From Puia dinghuensis (GTDB taxonomy: Bacteria; Bacteroidota; Bacteroidia; Chitinophagales; Chitinophagaceae): 64,000 bases of DNA. Positions 9,492 through 15,664 of the stretch are shown here, piece after piece. The notes below the pieces were generated by a model. That model had not been told where the DNA came from, did not search any database, and saw only the letters and a list, made by a program, of their open reading frames with translations. Position 1 is the first letter of the stretch; every line of letters starts with the position of its first letter. The position numbers and the translations under genes were made by a program. The stretch spans positions 544,070 through 608,069 of the forward strand of contig NZ_BMJC01000004.1 in the NCBI RefSeq assembly GCF_014642875.1. Reading direction: 5' to 3'.

Positions 9492-9550
9492 TTAAAATTA
9501 GGATATATTAGGGACAAATCGTAAATTTATACCCTAAACCTCAGCTAGTT

Positions 9551-10513
9551 ATGCCCACCTTCAAGAATCTCAAGGACTTAATGGTCAAATTCCAGGACGA
9601 ACAGGGTTGTCGGGATTACTTAGTCCAACATCGTTGGGGCGGCAAACCTATATGCCCTTATTGTGGGTCAGATAAGTCCTACCGGATAGAGAACGGCAAG
9701 CGATTCAAATGTGGTAATAAGGAATGCCACAAAAAGTATAGTGTAACCGTTGGTACGGTGGCTGAGGATAGCAATATCCCCCTGTCAACGTGGTTTGCCG
9801 CTATCTATATTATTACCTCTCATAAGAAGGGAATTAGCTCCATCCAACTGGGAAAGGATTTGGGCATCCCACAAAAGACAGCTTGGTTCCTGTTGCATCG
9901 CATACGTGAAGCCTTACGGGAAAAGGGAACGCTACTGCTGACCAAGGAGGTGCAAGCTGATGAAACCTATATCGGCGGTTTGGAGCTAAATAAACATGCC
10001 AGCAAGCGGGTAGGAAAAGAGGAAGCTGCTGAATTAAAGACAGCGGTAGTGGGTTTGCAGGAAACTGGCGGCAAGATAGTGACCAAAGCTACCCAATGGG
10101 TAACCAAGACAGTTGTTACCAATATGATCTTGGATCATGTCGAGAAACCTTCCACCCTGGTAACGGACGCAGCATCTGTATATCGAAAGGTAGGCAAGAA
10201 ATACAATCATGTCGTAGTTAATCACACCGAAGGGGAATACGTCCAGAATGGATACCATATCAATGGATTAGAAAACTATTGGTCTATCCTCAAGCGCGGA
10301 ATTTATGGCATCTATCACCAAGTATCCCGCAAGCATTTACAGCGCTATTGCGACGAGTTCAGCTTTAGGTTTAACAGCCGGAAAATAGGAGAAAGTGAGA
10401 GATTTGGGTTAACTTTATGTAGGCTGGAAGGGCATATGCCATATAAGACCCTGATAGCAAAACAGAAAGACCATGGCATCGGCAAAGAAATCGAAGAAAC
10501 CCCGGAAGAATAA
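9551..10513 (+). CDS. IS1595-family (ISXO2-like) transposase
   Basis: Transposase that cuts and joins the element ends. The 320 residues contain a zinc ribbon (Cys35, Cys38, Cys54, Cys59, in CPYCGS and CGNKEC), a helix-turn-helix-like segment (ISSIQLGKDLGIPQKTAWFLLHRIR) and the ISXO2-like catalytic domain with Asp137 (QADETYIGG), Asp206 (LVTDAASVY) and the third site in HINGLENYWSILKRGIYG (Asn238 or Glu241). The downstream RKHLQRYCDEFSFRFNSR block is typical of the family. Apparently intact, so the element may be active. Confidence 0.95.
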   Translation: MPTFKNLKDLMVKFQDEQGCRDYLVQHRWGGKPICPYCGSDKSYRIENGKRFKCGNKECHKKYSVTVGTVAEDSNIPLSTWFAAIYIITSHKKGISSIQLGKDLGIPQKTAWFLLHRIREALREKGTLLLTKEVQADETYIGGLELNKHASKRVGKEEAAELKTAVVGLQETGGKIVTKATQWVTKTVVTNMILDHVEKPSTLVTDAASVYRKVGKKYNHVVVNHTEGEYVQNGYHINGLENYWSILKRGIYGIYHQVSRKHLQRYCDEFSFRFNSRKIGESERFGLTLCRLEGHMPYKTLIAKQKDHGIGKEIEETPEE

Positions 10514-10634
10514 ATACGAAGAGAAAGTACACGTAGATGCCTCTTTTGATGAGGTTATGACTGTGCTATTCCCTAAGACCGAAAATACCACCCCTCCACA
10601 ACCAAAGGTAGTTTCTCCCAAAAAGAAGAAATAG
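10473..10634 (+). CDS. Small Lys-rich protein overlapping the transposase end
   Basis: A 53-residue ORF starting inside the last 41 bp of the transposase gene in another frame. It has a basic N-terminus (ASAKKSKKPRKNKYEEK), a central VHVDASFDEVMTVLFP segment and a Pro/Lys-rich tail ending SPKKKK. A short basic ORF with an F-(D/E)-E-hydrophobic core after the transposase is a recurrent arrangement in Bacteroidota IS1595 elements, from memory; its role is unknown. Overlap suggests translational coupling. Confidence 0.6.
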   Translation: MASAKKSKKPRKNKYEEKVHVDASFDEVMTVLFPKTENTTPPQPKVVSPKKKK

Positions 10635-10637
10635 ACA

Positions 10638-10916
10638 CTACCTCCGTCTCTTCTGCTTCTGCAAATTGTATTCGTGGATCATTTCTAAGATTATCTTGGA
10701 ATCTACCCCTAGGGTACTCGCCATGTTATAAACATCTGCAAATCTGAATAGCGTAGGATTGTCAAGAAGACGCGAAAATCGTTCTGGTGTTGTTCCTATA
10801 TCCCTAGAAAATGGCGTTTCGTCCACTACGCTGAGCAGTTCCGGTAAGGTCTTTATCTCACCGGAGAGAATTAGCTTTTTTGCAATGGAATTCTTGGACA
10901 TCTTCGCCATCCGCAA
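10638..10916 (-). CDS. Passenger small protein, possible helix-turn-helix
   Basis: A 92-residue basic protein (starts possible at Met1, Met3 or Met6) with helices AKKLILSGEIKTLPELLSVV and PERFSRLLDNPTLFRFADVY, then MASTLGVDSKIILEMIHE, ending QKQKRRR. The pattern resembles a Cro/XRE-like fold, but no family is assigned. It converges on the transposase with 3 bp between stops. An AATATTAAGCG sequence just before its start recurs near 11140, which could be an operator. Confidence 0.5.
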   Translation of the reverse strand: MRMAKMSKNSIAKKLILSGEIKTLPELLSVVDETPFSRDIGTTPERFSRLLDNPTLFRFADVYNMASTLGVDSKIILEMIHEYNLQKQKRRR

Positions 10917-11165
10917 ATATTAAGCGGATTTGTTCAACACTTACTAATAATAAGCCAAATAAGGCTTAAAAGTAGTTGTTGTAAGAATTTTAAATTGTTA
11001 TATTGCTTATTTTGATTATTCAAATGCTATATTTATCTTTAATTCTCATAGGATGAGTTTTAAATGGCTACGGCTACCTGATTAGCGCCGGGCGGTAGTT
11101 GAATGCCGCCTGCTTTTACGATATTTGCGATTCGTTAAAATATTAAGCGATTCGCTTTGAGTTCT
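10917..11165. other. AT-rich intergenic stretch in the insertion element
   Basis: No gene seen. It contains AATATTAAGCG at both ends, the second copy forming the palindrome AAGCGA-T-TCGCTT (about 11145-11157). TCGCTTTG at 11152-11159 resembles a -7 element and lies just before the structured RNA candidate. Confidence 0.4.
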
Positions 11166-11309
11166 GTCTTGGAAACGTCGAAATTTCTAAATGAGAACAG
11201 AATGAGAAGTGATGAGCCCATGCCTTTGGCGTGGGTTCTCTCTTATCTGTTCTCAGGGCTTTCGACGGCCTCCAAGACGGGTAAGTAGAGACCCGCGCCA
11301 TTTTTTTTT
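11166..11309 (+). ncRNA. Structured RNA candidate with terminator
   Basis: Nested long hairpin with four coaxial helices: GTCTTGGA (11166-11173) with TCCAAGAC (11271-11278); CGTCGAAA (11176-11183) with TTTCGACG (11260-11267); TGAGAACAG (11192-11200) with CTGTTCTCA (11247-11255); GAGCCCATGCC (11214-11224) with GGCGTGGGTTC (11228-11238, two G-U). It is followed by a small CGGGT/ACCCG hairpin and nine T's (11301-11309). No ORF covers it. The arrangement fits a discrete transcript of about 140 nt carried by the insertion element. No known family is assigned. Confidence 0.6.
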
Positions 11310-11348
11310 GATATACTCCCGATTGATCGAATTTTTTTCATAGGAAGA

Positions 11349-11370
11349 ACGCCGTATGTCTATACGGCGT
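11349..11370. repeat. Perfect 9-bp palindromic hairpin
   Basis: ACGCCGTAT, loop GTCT, ATACGGCGT. It is followed by GTTTAACTG (about 11376) that can pair with CAGTTTAAAC (about 11413), so this stretch leading to the next terminator may be a second structured transcript. Function unknown. Confidence 0.45.
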
Positions 11371-11445
11371 GAAGGTTTAACTGGTTATTCGGCTCCTGGT
11401 TGGTAGCGAAGGCAGTTTAAACAGTTAAAACACAAGAACTGAAAA

Positions 11446-11481
11446 GCCCCTCTTCTATTCCTGGAAGAGGGGCCATTTTTT
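11446..11481 (+). terminator. Strong intrinsic terminator in the insertion element
   Basis: Perfect 10-bp stem GCCCCTCTTC / GAAGAGGGGC with an 8-nt loop, then CA and six T's. A further 8-bp hairpin AAACCCGG / CCGGGTTT follows at 11524-11545. Confidence 0.8.
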
Positions 11482-11604
11482 ATGGGTAAAATGACGGGGA
11501 ATAAGTACCTTTATCAAACGACGAAACCCGGTGCCAGCCGGGTTTAAAATAGGTTATTCCTTAGTTCCAATTGAGATAATTAAAAATACAAAAAATATCT
11601 CAAA

Positions 11605-11829
11605 ATGGAAACTATTCCTCAATACTTCAGAGTAAAAGAAAATTGCCCCATTGATCCAGTACAACACTACATCCAAACTGGCGAAATCCCCGTGGACCAT
11701 TTAGAGCCAATTAGAGAAGACGAGTTTTTAGACGGGTCTGGTAAAACTATATGCTACGGTATTTCCTTCGAGCAGTTCGAAGCCATCCGCCATCGGAGAG
11801 AAGAAATATTCTCGACTATACCATCCTAA
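11605..11829 (+). CDS. Small passenger protein, unknown
   Basis: A 74-residue acidic ORF (METIPQYFRVKENCPIDP start) with no recognised domain, inside the insertion element. Its last 102 bp overlap an opposite-strand ORF. It begins with a clear ATG after an AT-rich leader. The sequence composition is protein-like, but nothing independent confirms translation. Confidence 0.4.
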   Translation: METIPQYFRVKENCPIDPVQHYIQTGEIPVDHLEPIREDEFLDGSGKTICYGISFEQFEAIRHRREEIFSTIPS

Positions 11830-12009
11830 ATACAACCTACCATGTTCTTCCCTCATGCTATATTCTCCTCCTAGTTGGGGTTGATCTTTGGGAGCGGTGA
11901 ACATTGCCCCTGTCTTTTTTCCCATGCTTAACGGCATAAAGGTAATCTTAGTCCCGTACTGATCCACCCACTCAGTGGCATATTTAGTATGAAATTCATA
12001 TATAGTCAT
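11728..12009 (-). CDS. Small passenger protein, unknown
   Basis: A 93-residue ORF reading inward from the right end of the insertion element (start MTIYEFHTKYATEWVDQ, contains GRLYLGWYSREYFFSP). It is rich in aromatic residues and looks like a small globular protein; no family is recognised. It overlaps the preceding plus-strand ORF by 102 bp, so one of the two may be spurious. Confidence 0.45.
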   Translation of the reverse strand: MTIYEFHTKYATEWVDQYGTKITFMPLSMGKKTGAMFTAPKDQPQLGGEYSMREEHGRLYLGWYSREYFFSPMADGFELLEGNTVAYSFTRPV

Positions 12010-12044
12010 AATGGCAATCTTTTCCCATTAAGGTACAAGTTTTT

Positions 12045-12078
12045 TAATTTTTCTTGTCCCTAAATAGTGATAGTTGCC
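12045..12078 (-). repeat. Right terminal inverted repeat
   Basis: Read on the minus strand it begins GGCAACTATCACTATTTAGG, identical to the left end over 25 bp and over 33 of 34 in total. Confidence 0.93.
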
Positions 12079-12086
12079 ATAATGTT
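12079..12086. repeat. 8-bp target site duplication, right copy
   Basis: ATAATGTT, identical to 8562-8569. Removing the element and one copy joins the tetR operator region directly to the upstream region of the PfkB-kinase gene. Confidence 0.93.
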
Positions 12087-12124
12087 GTAGGTTGCAGCCC
12101 GAAACAAAAGCAAAACCGAATTAA

Positions 12125-13048
12125 ATGTCATTAATTGTAGTCGGTTCCATGGCCTATGACGCCATCGAAACTCCCTTTGGAAAGACAGACCGGATAGTAG
12201 GCGGAGCAGCCACCTATATCGCCTATGCAGCCAGCAATTTCATAAAACCCATCAACCAGGTTTCCATCGTAGGCAATGACTTTGCCAGCGAAGAATTGGA
12301 CGAATTACAGAAGCGCGGGGTCGACCTGGGAGGCGTGGAGATCAAAAAAGACAAAAAATCCTTCTTCTGGAGCGGCAGATACCACATGGACATGAATACC
12401 CGGGACACCCTGGTCACCGAACTGAATGCATTTTTGGACTTTAACCCGGTGATCCCGGAAAGCTTCCAGGGCAGCGAGTTCGTCATGCTCGGTAATATCA
12501 CCCCCGGCCTCCAGATGAATGTCGTCCAGCAGCTGAAGAAGCGCCCCAAGCTCATTGCCATGGATACAATGAACTTCTGGATGGACAACGCCCTCGACGA
12601 CCTCAAAAAACTGTTGACGATGGTCGACGTACTGATGGTAAACGATAGCGAAGCCCGCCAGTTAAGCGGGGAATTTTCCCTGGTAAAGGCAGCCCGTGCC
12701 ATCATGAAAATGGGTCCCCGGTTCCTGATCATAAAGAAAGGTGAACACGGCGCTCTGCTTTTCCATGGCGACCAGGTCTTCGTTGCACCCGCGCTGCCGT
12801 TGGAAGAAGTATTCGACCCCACGGGCGCCGGCGACACCTTTGCCGGTGGATTCATGGGTTGGCTTGCCAGCACCCGCGACATCTCCTTCGAGAACATGAA
12901 GACAGCCATCATCGTCGGCTCGGCCATGGCCTCTTTCTGCGTGGAGAAGTTCGGTCCCACAAGGCTCAAAGAGATCACCCGTACGGATATCGATGCCCGC
13001 ATCAGACAATTCGTCGATCTGGTCAACTTTGATATCGAATTGGTGTAA
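12125..13048 (+). CDS. PfkB-family sugar/nucleoside kinase
   Basis: Cytosolic ATP-dependent kinase of the ribokinase/adenosine kinase fold, 307 residues. The N-terminal region has GGAATYIAYAASNF (substrate site) and the C-terminal signature DPTGAGDTFAGGFMG (about 233-247) carries the catalytic Asp and anion hole. The exact substrate (ribose, adenosine, fructose-type) cannot be decided. The insertion element ends 46 bp upstream, so it may have changed this gene's promoter. Confidence 0.9.
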   Translation: MSLIVVGSMAYDAIETPFGKTDRIVGGAATYIAYAASNFIKPINQVSIVGNDFASEELDELQKRGVDLGGVEIKKDKKSFFWSGRYHMDMNTRDTLVTELNAFLDFNPVIPESFQGSEFVMLGNITPGLQMNVVQQLKKRPKLIAMDTMNFWMDNALDDLKKLLTMVDVLMVNDSEARQLSGEFSLVKAARAIMKMGPRFLIIKKGEHGALLFHGDQVFVAPALPLEEVFDPTGAGDTFAGGFMGWLASTRDISFENMKTAIIVGSAMASFCVEKFGPTRLKEITRTDIDARIRQFVDLVNFDIELV

Positions 13049-13050
13049 AA

Positions 13051-13082
13051 TTTGTTTTATTTATAATTGAAAGCTATATTTG
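13051..13082 (+). promoter_or_regulatory. Promoter of the asd leader
   Basis: TTTG at 13051-13054 and TATATTTG at 13075-13082, separated by exactly 20 nt, match both Bacteroidota promoter elements. Transcription would start about 13086, giving a leader of roughly 145 nt before asd. Confidence 0.75.
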
Positions 13083-13089
13083 CCCCGCA

Positions 13090-13152
13090 ATGAAAATAAT
13101 GAAACATACAAAGCAGATTAAGAAGTGCCTCCCACAGCGGGACAGGATCTGA
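13090..13152 (+). CDS. Candidate leader peptide of asd (20 aa)
   Basis: Short ORF MKIMKHTKQIKKCLPQRDRI starting a few nucleotides after the predicted transcription start. Five of 20 residues are Lys, including adjacent Lys11-Lys12 (13120-13125), with one Thr, four Ile and two Met. asd feeds lysine, threonine, methionine and isoleucine synthesis, so the codon content fits a leader peptide sensing charged tRNA-Lys. The Lys pair lies just before the first arm of a hairpin series ending in a terminator. Translation is not shown. Confidence 0.5.
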   Translation: MKIMKHTKQIKKCLPQRDRI

Positions 13153-13205
13153 TCTTTTTGTATGCCAAGATATCAAGAGCCTTCCCGCAACCGGGAGGGC
13201 TTTTT
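13130..13205 (+). promoter_or_regulatory. Candidate transcription attenuator upstream of asd
   Basis: Four mutually exclusive segments: 1 = TCCC (13130-13133), 2 = GCGGGA (13137-13142), 3 = TCCCGC within 13183-13188, 4 = CGGGAGGGC (13192-13200). 1:2 and 3:4 can coexist; 2:3 forms an antiterminator. The 3:4 hairpin (GCCTTCCCG / CGGGAGGGC, one G-U) is followed by TTTTT, 25 bp before the asd ATG, so asd must be expressed by read-through from the upstream promoter. The order resembles leader-peptide attenuation. Confidence 0.55.
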
Positions 13206-13230
13206 AATTTAAAATCAAATATAACCGTCA

Positions 13231-14220
13231 ATGAAAGTTGCAGTCGTCGGCGCCACCGGCCTGGTGGGCACCAAAATGTTACAAGTCCTGGCAGAAAGGA
13301 ATTTTCCCGTTACCGAATTGCTCCCCGTAGCATCCGAAAAATCCATCGGCAAGCAAGTCGAGTTTAAGGGAAAGAAATATGCCGTCGTCAGCGCCAATGA
13401 TGCGATTGCAGCAAAGCCGGCATTGGCCCTTTTCTCCGCCGGCGGCAGCACCTCCCTCGAATGGGCGCCGAAATTTGCGGCTGCAGGCATTACGGTAGTG
13501 GACAACTCCAGCGCCTGGCGTATGGACCCCACCAAGAAGCTGGTCGTGCCCGAACTCAATGCAGATGCGCTTACACCCGAAGACAAGATCATCGCCAATC
13601 CCAACTGCTCCACCATCCAGATGGTGGTGGCATTGAATCCCCTGCATAAGAAATACAAAGTGAAAAGGATCGTCGTTTCTACTTATCAGAGCGTCACCGG
13701 AACGGGTGTAAAAGCCGTAAAGCAGCTGGAGAATGAGCGTAAAGGCATCAGCGGCGAAATGGCGTATAAATATCCCATCGATCTCAATGCCATCCCGCAG
13801 ATAGATGTATTCCTGGACAACGGCTATACAAAAGAGGAAATGAAGATGGTCAACGAGACCAGGAAGATCATGCGCGACGACAGCATCCGCGTGACTGCGA
13901 CCACCGTACGCATCCCCGTAATGGGCGGACATAGTGAAGCGGTGAATGTGGAGTTCGAGAATGAATTCGATCTGGCCGAGGTAAGGGCGCTTCTCGTCAA
14001 AGCTCCGGGCGTAGTAGTGGTGGATGATCCCGCCACCCAGCAGTATCCTATGCCCAAGGATGCCCACGAACGGGATGAGGTCTTCGTGGGAAGACTGAGA
14101 AGGGACGAGACCCAGGCCAGGACCCTCAATATGTGGGTGGTAAGCGACAATCTCCGGAAAGGCGCCGCCACCAATGCGGTACAGATCGCTGAATATCTCC
14201 TGACCAATAAGATGTTGTAA
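13231..14220 (+). CDS. asd: Aspartate-semialdehyde dehydrogenase
   Basis: Converts L-4-aspartyl phosphate to aspartate semialdehyde with NADPH, the branch point to lysine, diaminopimelate, threonine and methionine. The 329 residues include the NADPH loop VVGATGLVGTKM at the N-terminus, the active-site cysteine in ANPNCSTIQM (about residue 128) and the GGHSEAVNVEFE region with the substrate-binding residues. Full length for the family. Expression appears to pass through the attenuator described just upstream. Confidence 0.96.
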   Translation: MKVAVVGATGLVGTKMLQVLAERNFPVTELLPVASEKSIGKQVEFKGKKYAVVSANDAIAAKPALALFSAGGSTSLEWAPKFAAAGITVVDNSSAWRMDPTKKLVVPELNADALTPEDKIIANPNCSTIQMVVALNPLHKKYKVKRIVVSTYQSVTGTGVKAVKQLENERKGISGEMAYKYPIDLNAIPQIDVFLDNGYTKEEMKMVNETRKIMRDDSIRVTATTVRIPVMGGHSEAVNVEFENEFDLAEVRALLVKAPGVVVVDDPATQQYPMPKDAHERDEVFVGRLRRDETQARTLNMWVVSDNLRKGAATNAVQIAEYLLTNKML

Positions 14221-14226
14221 TGGGAA

Positions 14227-14269
14227 AAAAAGAGGACGTCTGAAGCCAAAAAATAGACGTCCTCTTTTT
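14227..14269. terminator. Bidirectional terminator
   Basis: Perfect 15-bp inverted repeat AAAAAGAGGACGTCT / AGACGTCCTCTTTTT with a 13-nt loop between convergent asd and the DUF2461 gene. A run on one side and T run on the other let it work in both directions. Confidence 0.92.
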
Positions 14270-14307
14270 CCATAATGTCCGGTAAGCAAGCTTACCGGGG
14301 CGCGGGT

Positions 14308-14970
14308 TTATTCGAGCCCGCGGTTTAAAAAATAAACAAAGCCTTTCATCGACGTAAACGTCTTTATTATTTCTTTCAGATAGGTTTTTGATTGGACTTC
14401 AGCGTCCGTAAACTCCCGGGTAACGATAAAGCTTTTCAATTTGAGGTATTCGATGGCGGGATTTTCTTCGTCATACCCTTTGGGTGGCCGGGTGAGCATA
14501 TCCTCTTTTTCAAGACCTTCAATAAAGGTCTTCTTGAAATTGCGGTCACTGAGGATCTTCGACCATTCGGCAAAATTATAGTCTATCTCCTGCCGGACTT
14601 TATTCAATTCCGGAGCCTGTGGCATCCACAGTCCGCCGCCGGCCATGTTCCGGCCCGGCTCGAGATGTACGTAATAACCAGCCGTCGGCACCTTTTTGCC
14701 ACCTTTGTTGAGGTAAGCTCCCATGTGAGCCTTGTAAGGTGTTTTGTCCTGGGAAAAGCGGACGTCCCTGTAGATTCGGTAAGTACAATCCTTGGGGTGT
14801 AGGTTTGCAATTTCGGGGTCTGTTTTTCCGAACCCTTCGATCACCTGCTCTACAAAATGGTCCATGTCCTCTTTTGCTTCCAGGTAAACAGACTTGTTTT
14901 TTTCAAACCAGGGCTTGTTGTTGTTCTTCTTTAGATCCTTGAGGAATTTGAGCGTAGAAGCTTGCAGCAT
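14308..14970 (-). CDS. DUF2461 domain protein
   Basis: Conserved cytosolic protein of 220 residues, DUF2461/TIGR02453 family. Typical features are LKFLKDLKKNNNKPWFEKNK at the start, RIYRDVRFSQDKTPYKAHMGAYL in the middle and a GYYVHLEPGR motif followed by a Gly-rich GGGLW turn. No biochemical role is established. It converges on asd and shares its terminator. Confidence 0.9.
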   Translation of the reverse strand: MLQASTLKFLKDLKKNNNKPWFEKNKSVYLEAKEDMDHFVEQVIEGFGKTDPEIANLHPKDCTYRIYRDVRFSQDKTPYKAHMGAYLNKGGKKVPTAGYYVHLEPGRNMAGGGLWMPQAPELNKVRQEIDYNFAEWSKILSDRNFKKTFIEGLEKEDMLTRPPKGYDEENPAIEYLKLKSFIVTREFTDAEVQSKTYLKEIIKTFTSMKGFVYFLNRGLE

Positions 14971-15035
14971 AGTTTCGGTTTCTTGATCCTGTATTCTTTC
15001 TCCTGTCTGATGGTCCGGTATCCGTTGGCGTCGGT

Positions 15036-15599
15036 TTATTTGATCCTGCCCCAGTTCTCCCCACTTTTGATCCTGTACATGGTCATTTCACTGACCTGGT
15101 ACTTTTCAGCCAGTTTCTTGATGGTAAGCTGTCGATTTTTGCTGGATAAGGTTTTCTTGATGGTCTTCACCTGGGCGGCGGTCAGCTTAAGCCCGACGGT
15201 GCGATTCGCCTGAACTTTTTTGTAGGCGATCTTCGCAGGGCTCTTCTGCTGGTGTTCGATCATCTCCTCAAGTGTTGCCCATTTCAGGTTTTTGGAAGCA
15301 TTGTCCAGCTTGTTGTGATTCACATGGATCACATACCTGTTTTTGGGAGATGGTTTGGGTAGGAAAAGGCGGGCGATCTCTCGATGGATGTAGAGAGTAC
15401 CGTTGTTGCCGGGCCGGTGAAGATTAAGGGTCTTGTAACCGGTCGTCAGGCTGCCGTTCAGCAATTTGCCGTCGGCCAGCACATCTTCCGAGTAGCTCGC
15501 AACGCGACCCATGGAAGACAGTGCGTATTTTTTTCGGAGTTGTTTCCAGCCGGGAAACTGTAAAGGTTTCCACACTTCGCCGGTGAGTTTTCTAATCAT
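15036..15599 (-). CDS. NUMOD4/HNH homing-type endonuclease
   Basis: Predicted HNH nuclease of 187 residues from Met at 15599. It starts with a NUMOD4 motif (EVWKPLQFPGWKQL, YALSSMGRVASY), followed by an HNH_3-like core (HREIARLFLP, YVIHVNHNKLDNASKNLKWAT) and a C-terminal helix-turn-helix (LTIKKLAEKYQVSEMTMYRIKSG). Free-standing, between DUF2461 and ligA, with no intron or intein nearby. Such genes move as selfish elements or phage remnants; the usual His-Asp of the first strand reads His-Val-Asn-His here. Confidence 0.85.
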   Translation of the reverse strand: MIRKLTGEVWKPLQFPGWKQLRKKYALSSMGRVASYSEDVLADGKLLNGSLTTGYKTLNLHRPGNNGTLYIHREIARLFLPKPSPKNRYVIHVNHNKLDNASKNLKWATLEEMIEHQQKSPAKIAYKKVQANRTVGLKLTAAQVKTIKKTLSSKNRQLTIKKLAEKYQVSEMTMYRIKSGENWGRIK

Positions 15600-15664
15600 G
15601 CCTGTCAATTTTCTTAAAGTTACGAAAAAGAATTTCGATTTACCAGTAACGTAAGAAAATAATA

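Larger units (their letters stand above)
8570..12078. mobile_element. IS1595/ISXO2-type insertion element with passenger genes
   Basis: Complete 3.5-kb element bounded by 34-bp terminal inverted repeats (one mismatch) and a perfect 8-bp target duplication. It encodes a DDE transposase with an N-terminal zinc ribbon, a small ORF overlapping the transposase end, a membrane protein, a possible helix-turn-helix protein, two small overlapping ORFs and a structured RNA candidate. Simple family members are about 1 kb, so most of the element is cargo. It is more AT-rich than its surroundings. It landed between tetR and the divergent PfkB-kinase gene without disrupting a coding sequence. The near-perfect ends and duplication suggest recent insertion. 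Confidence 0.93.

Noticed and set aside
13279-14289. 336-codon frame antisense to asd
   Set aside because: It covers asd completely and runs through the bidirectional terminator.
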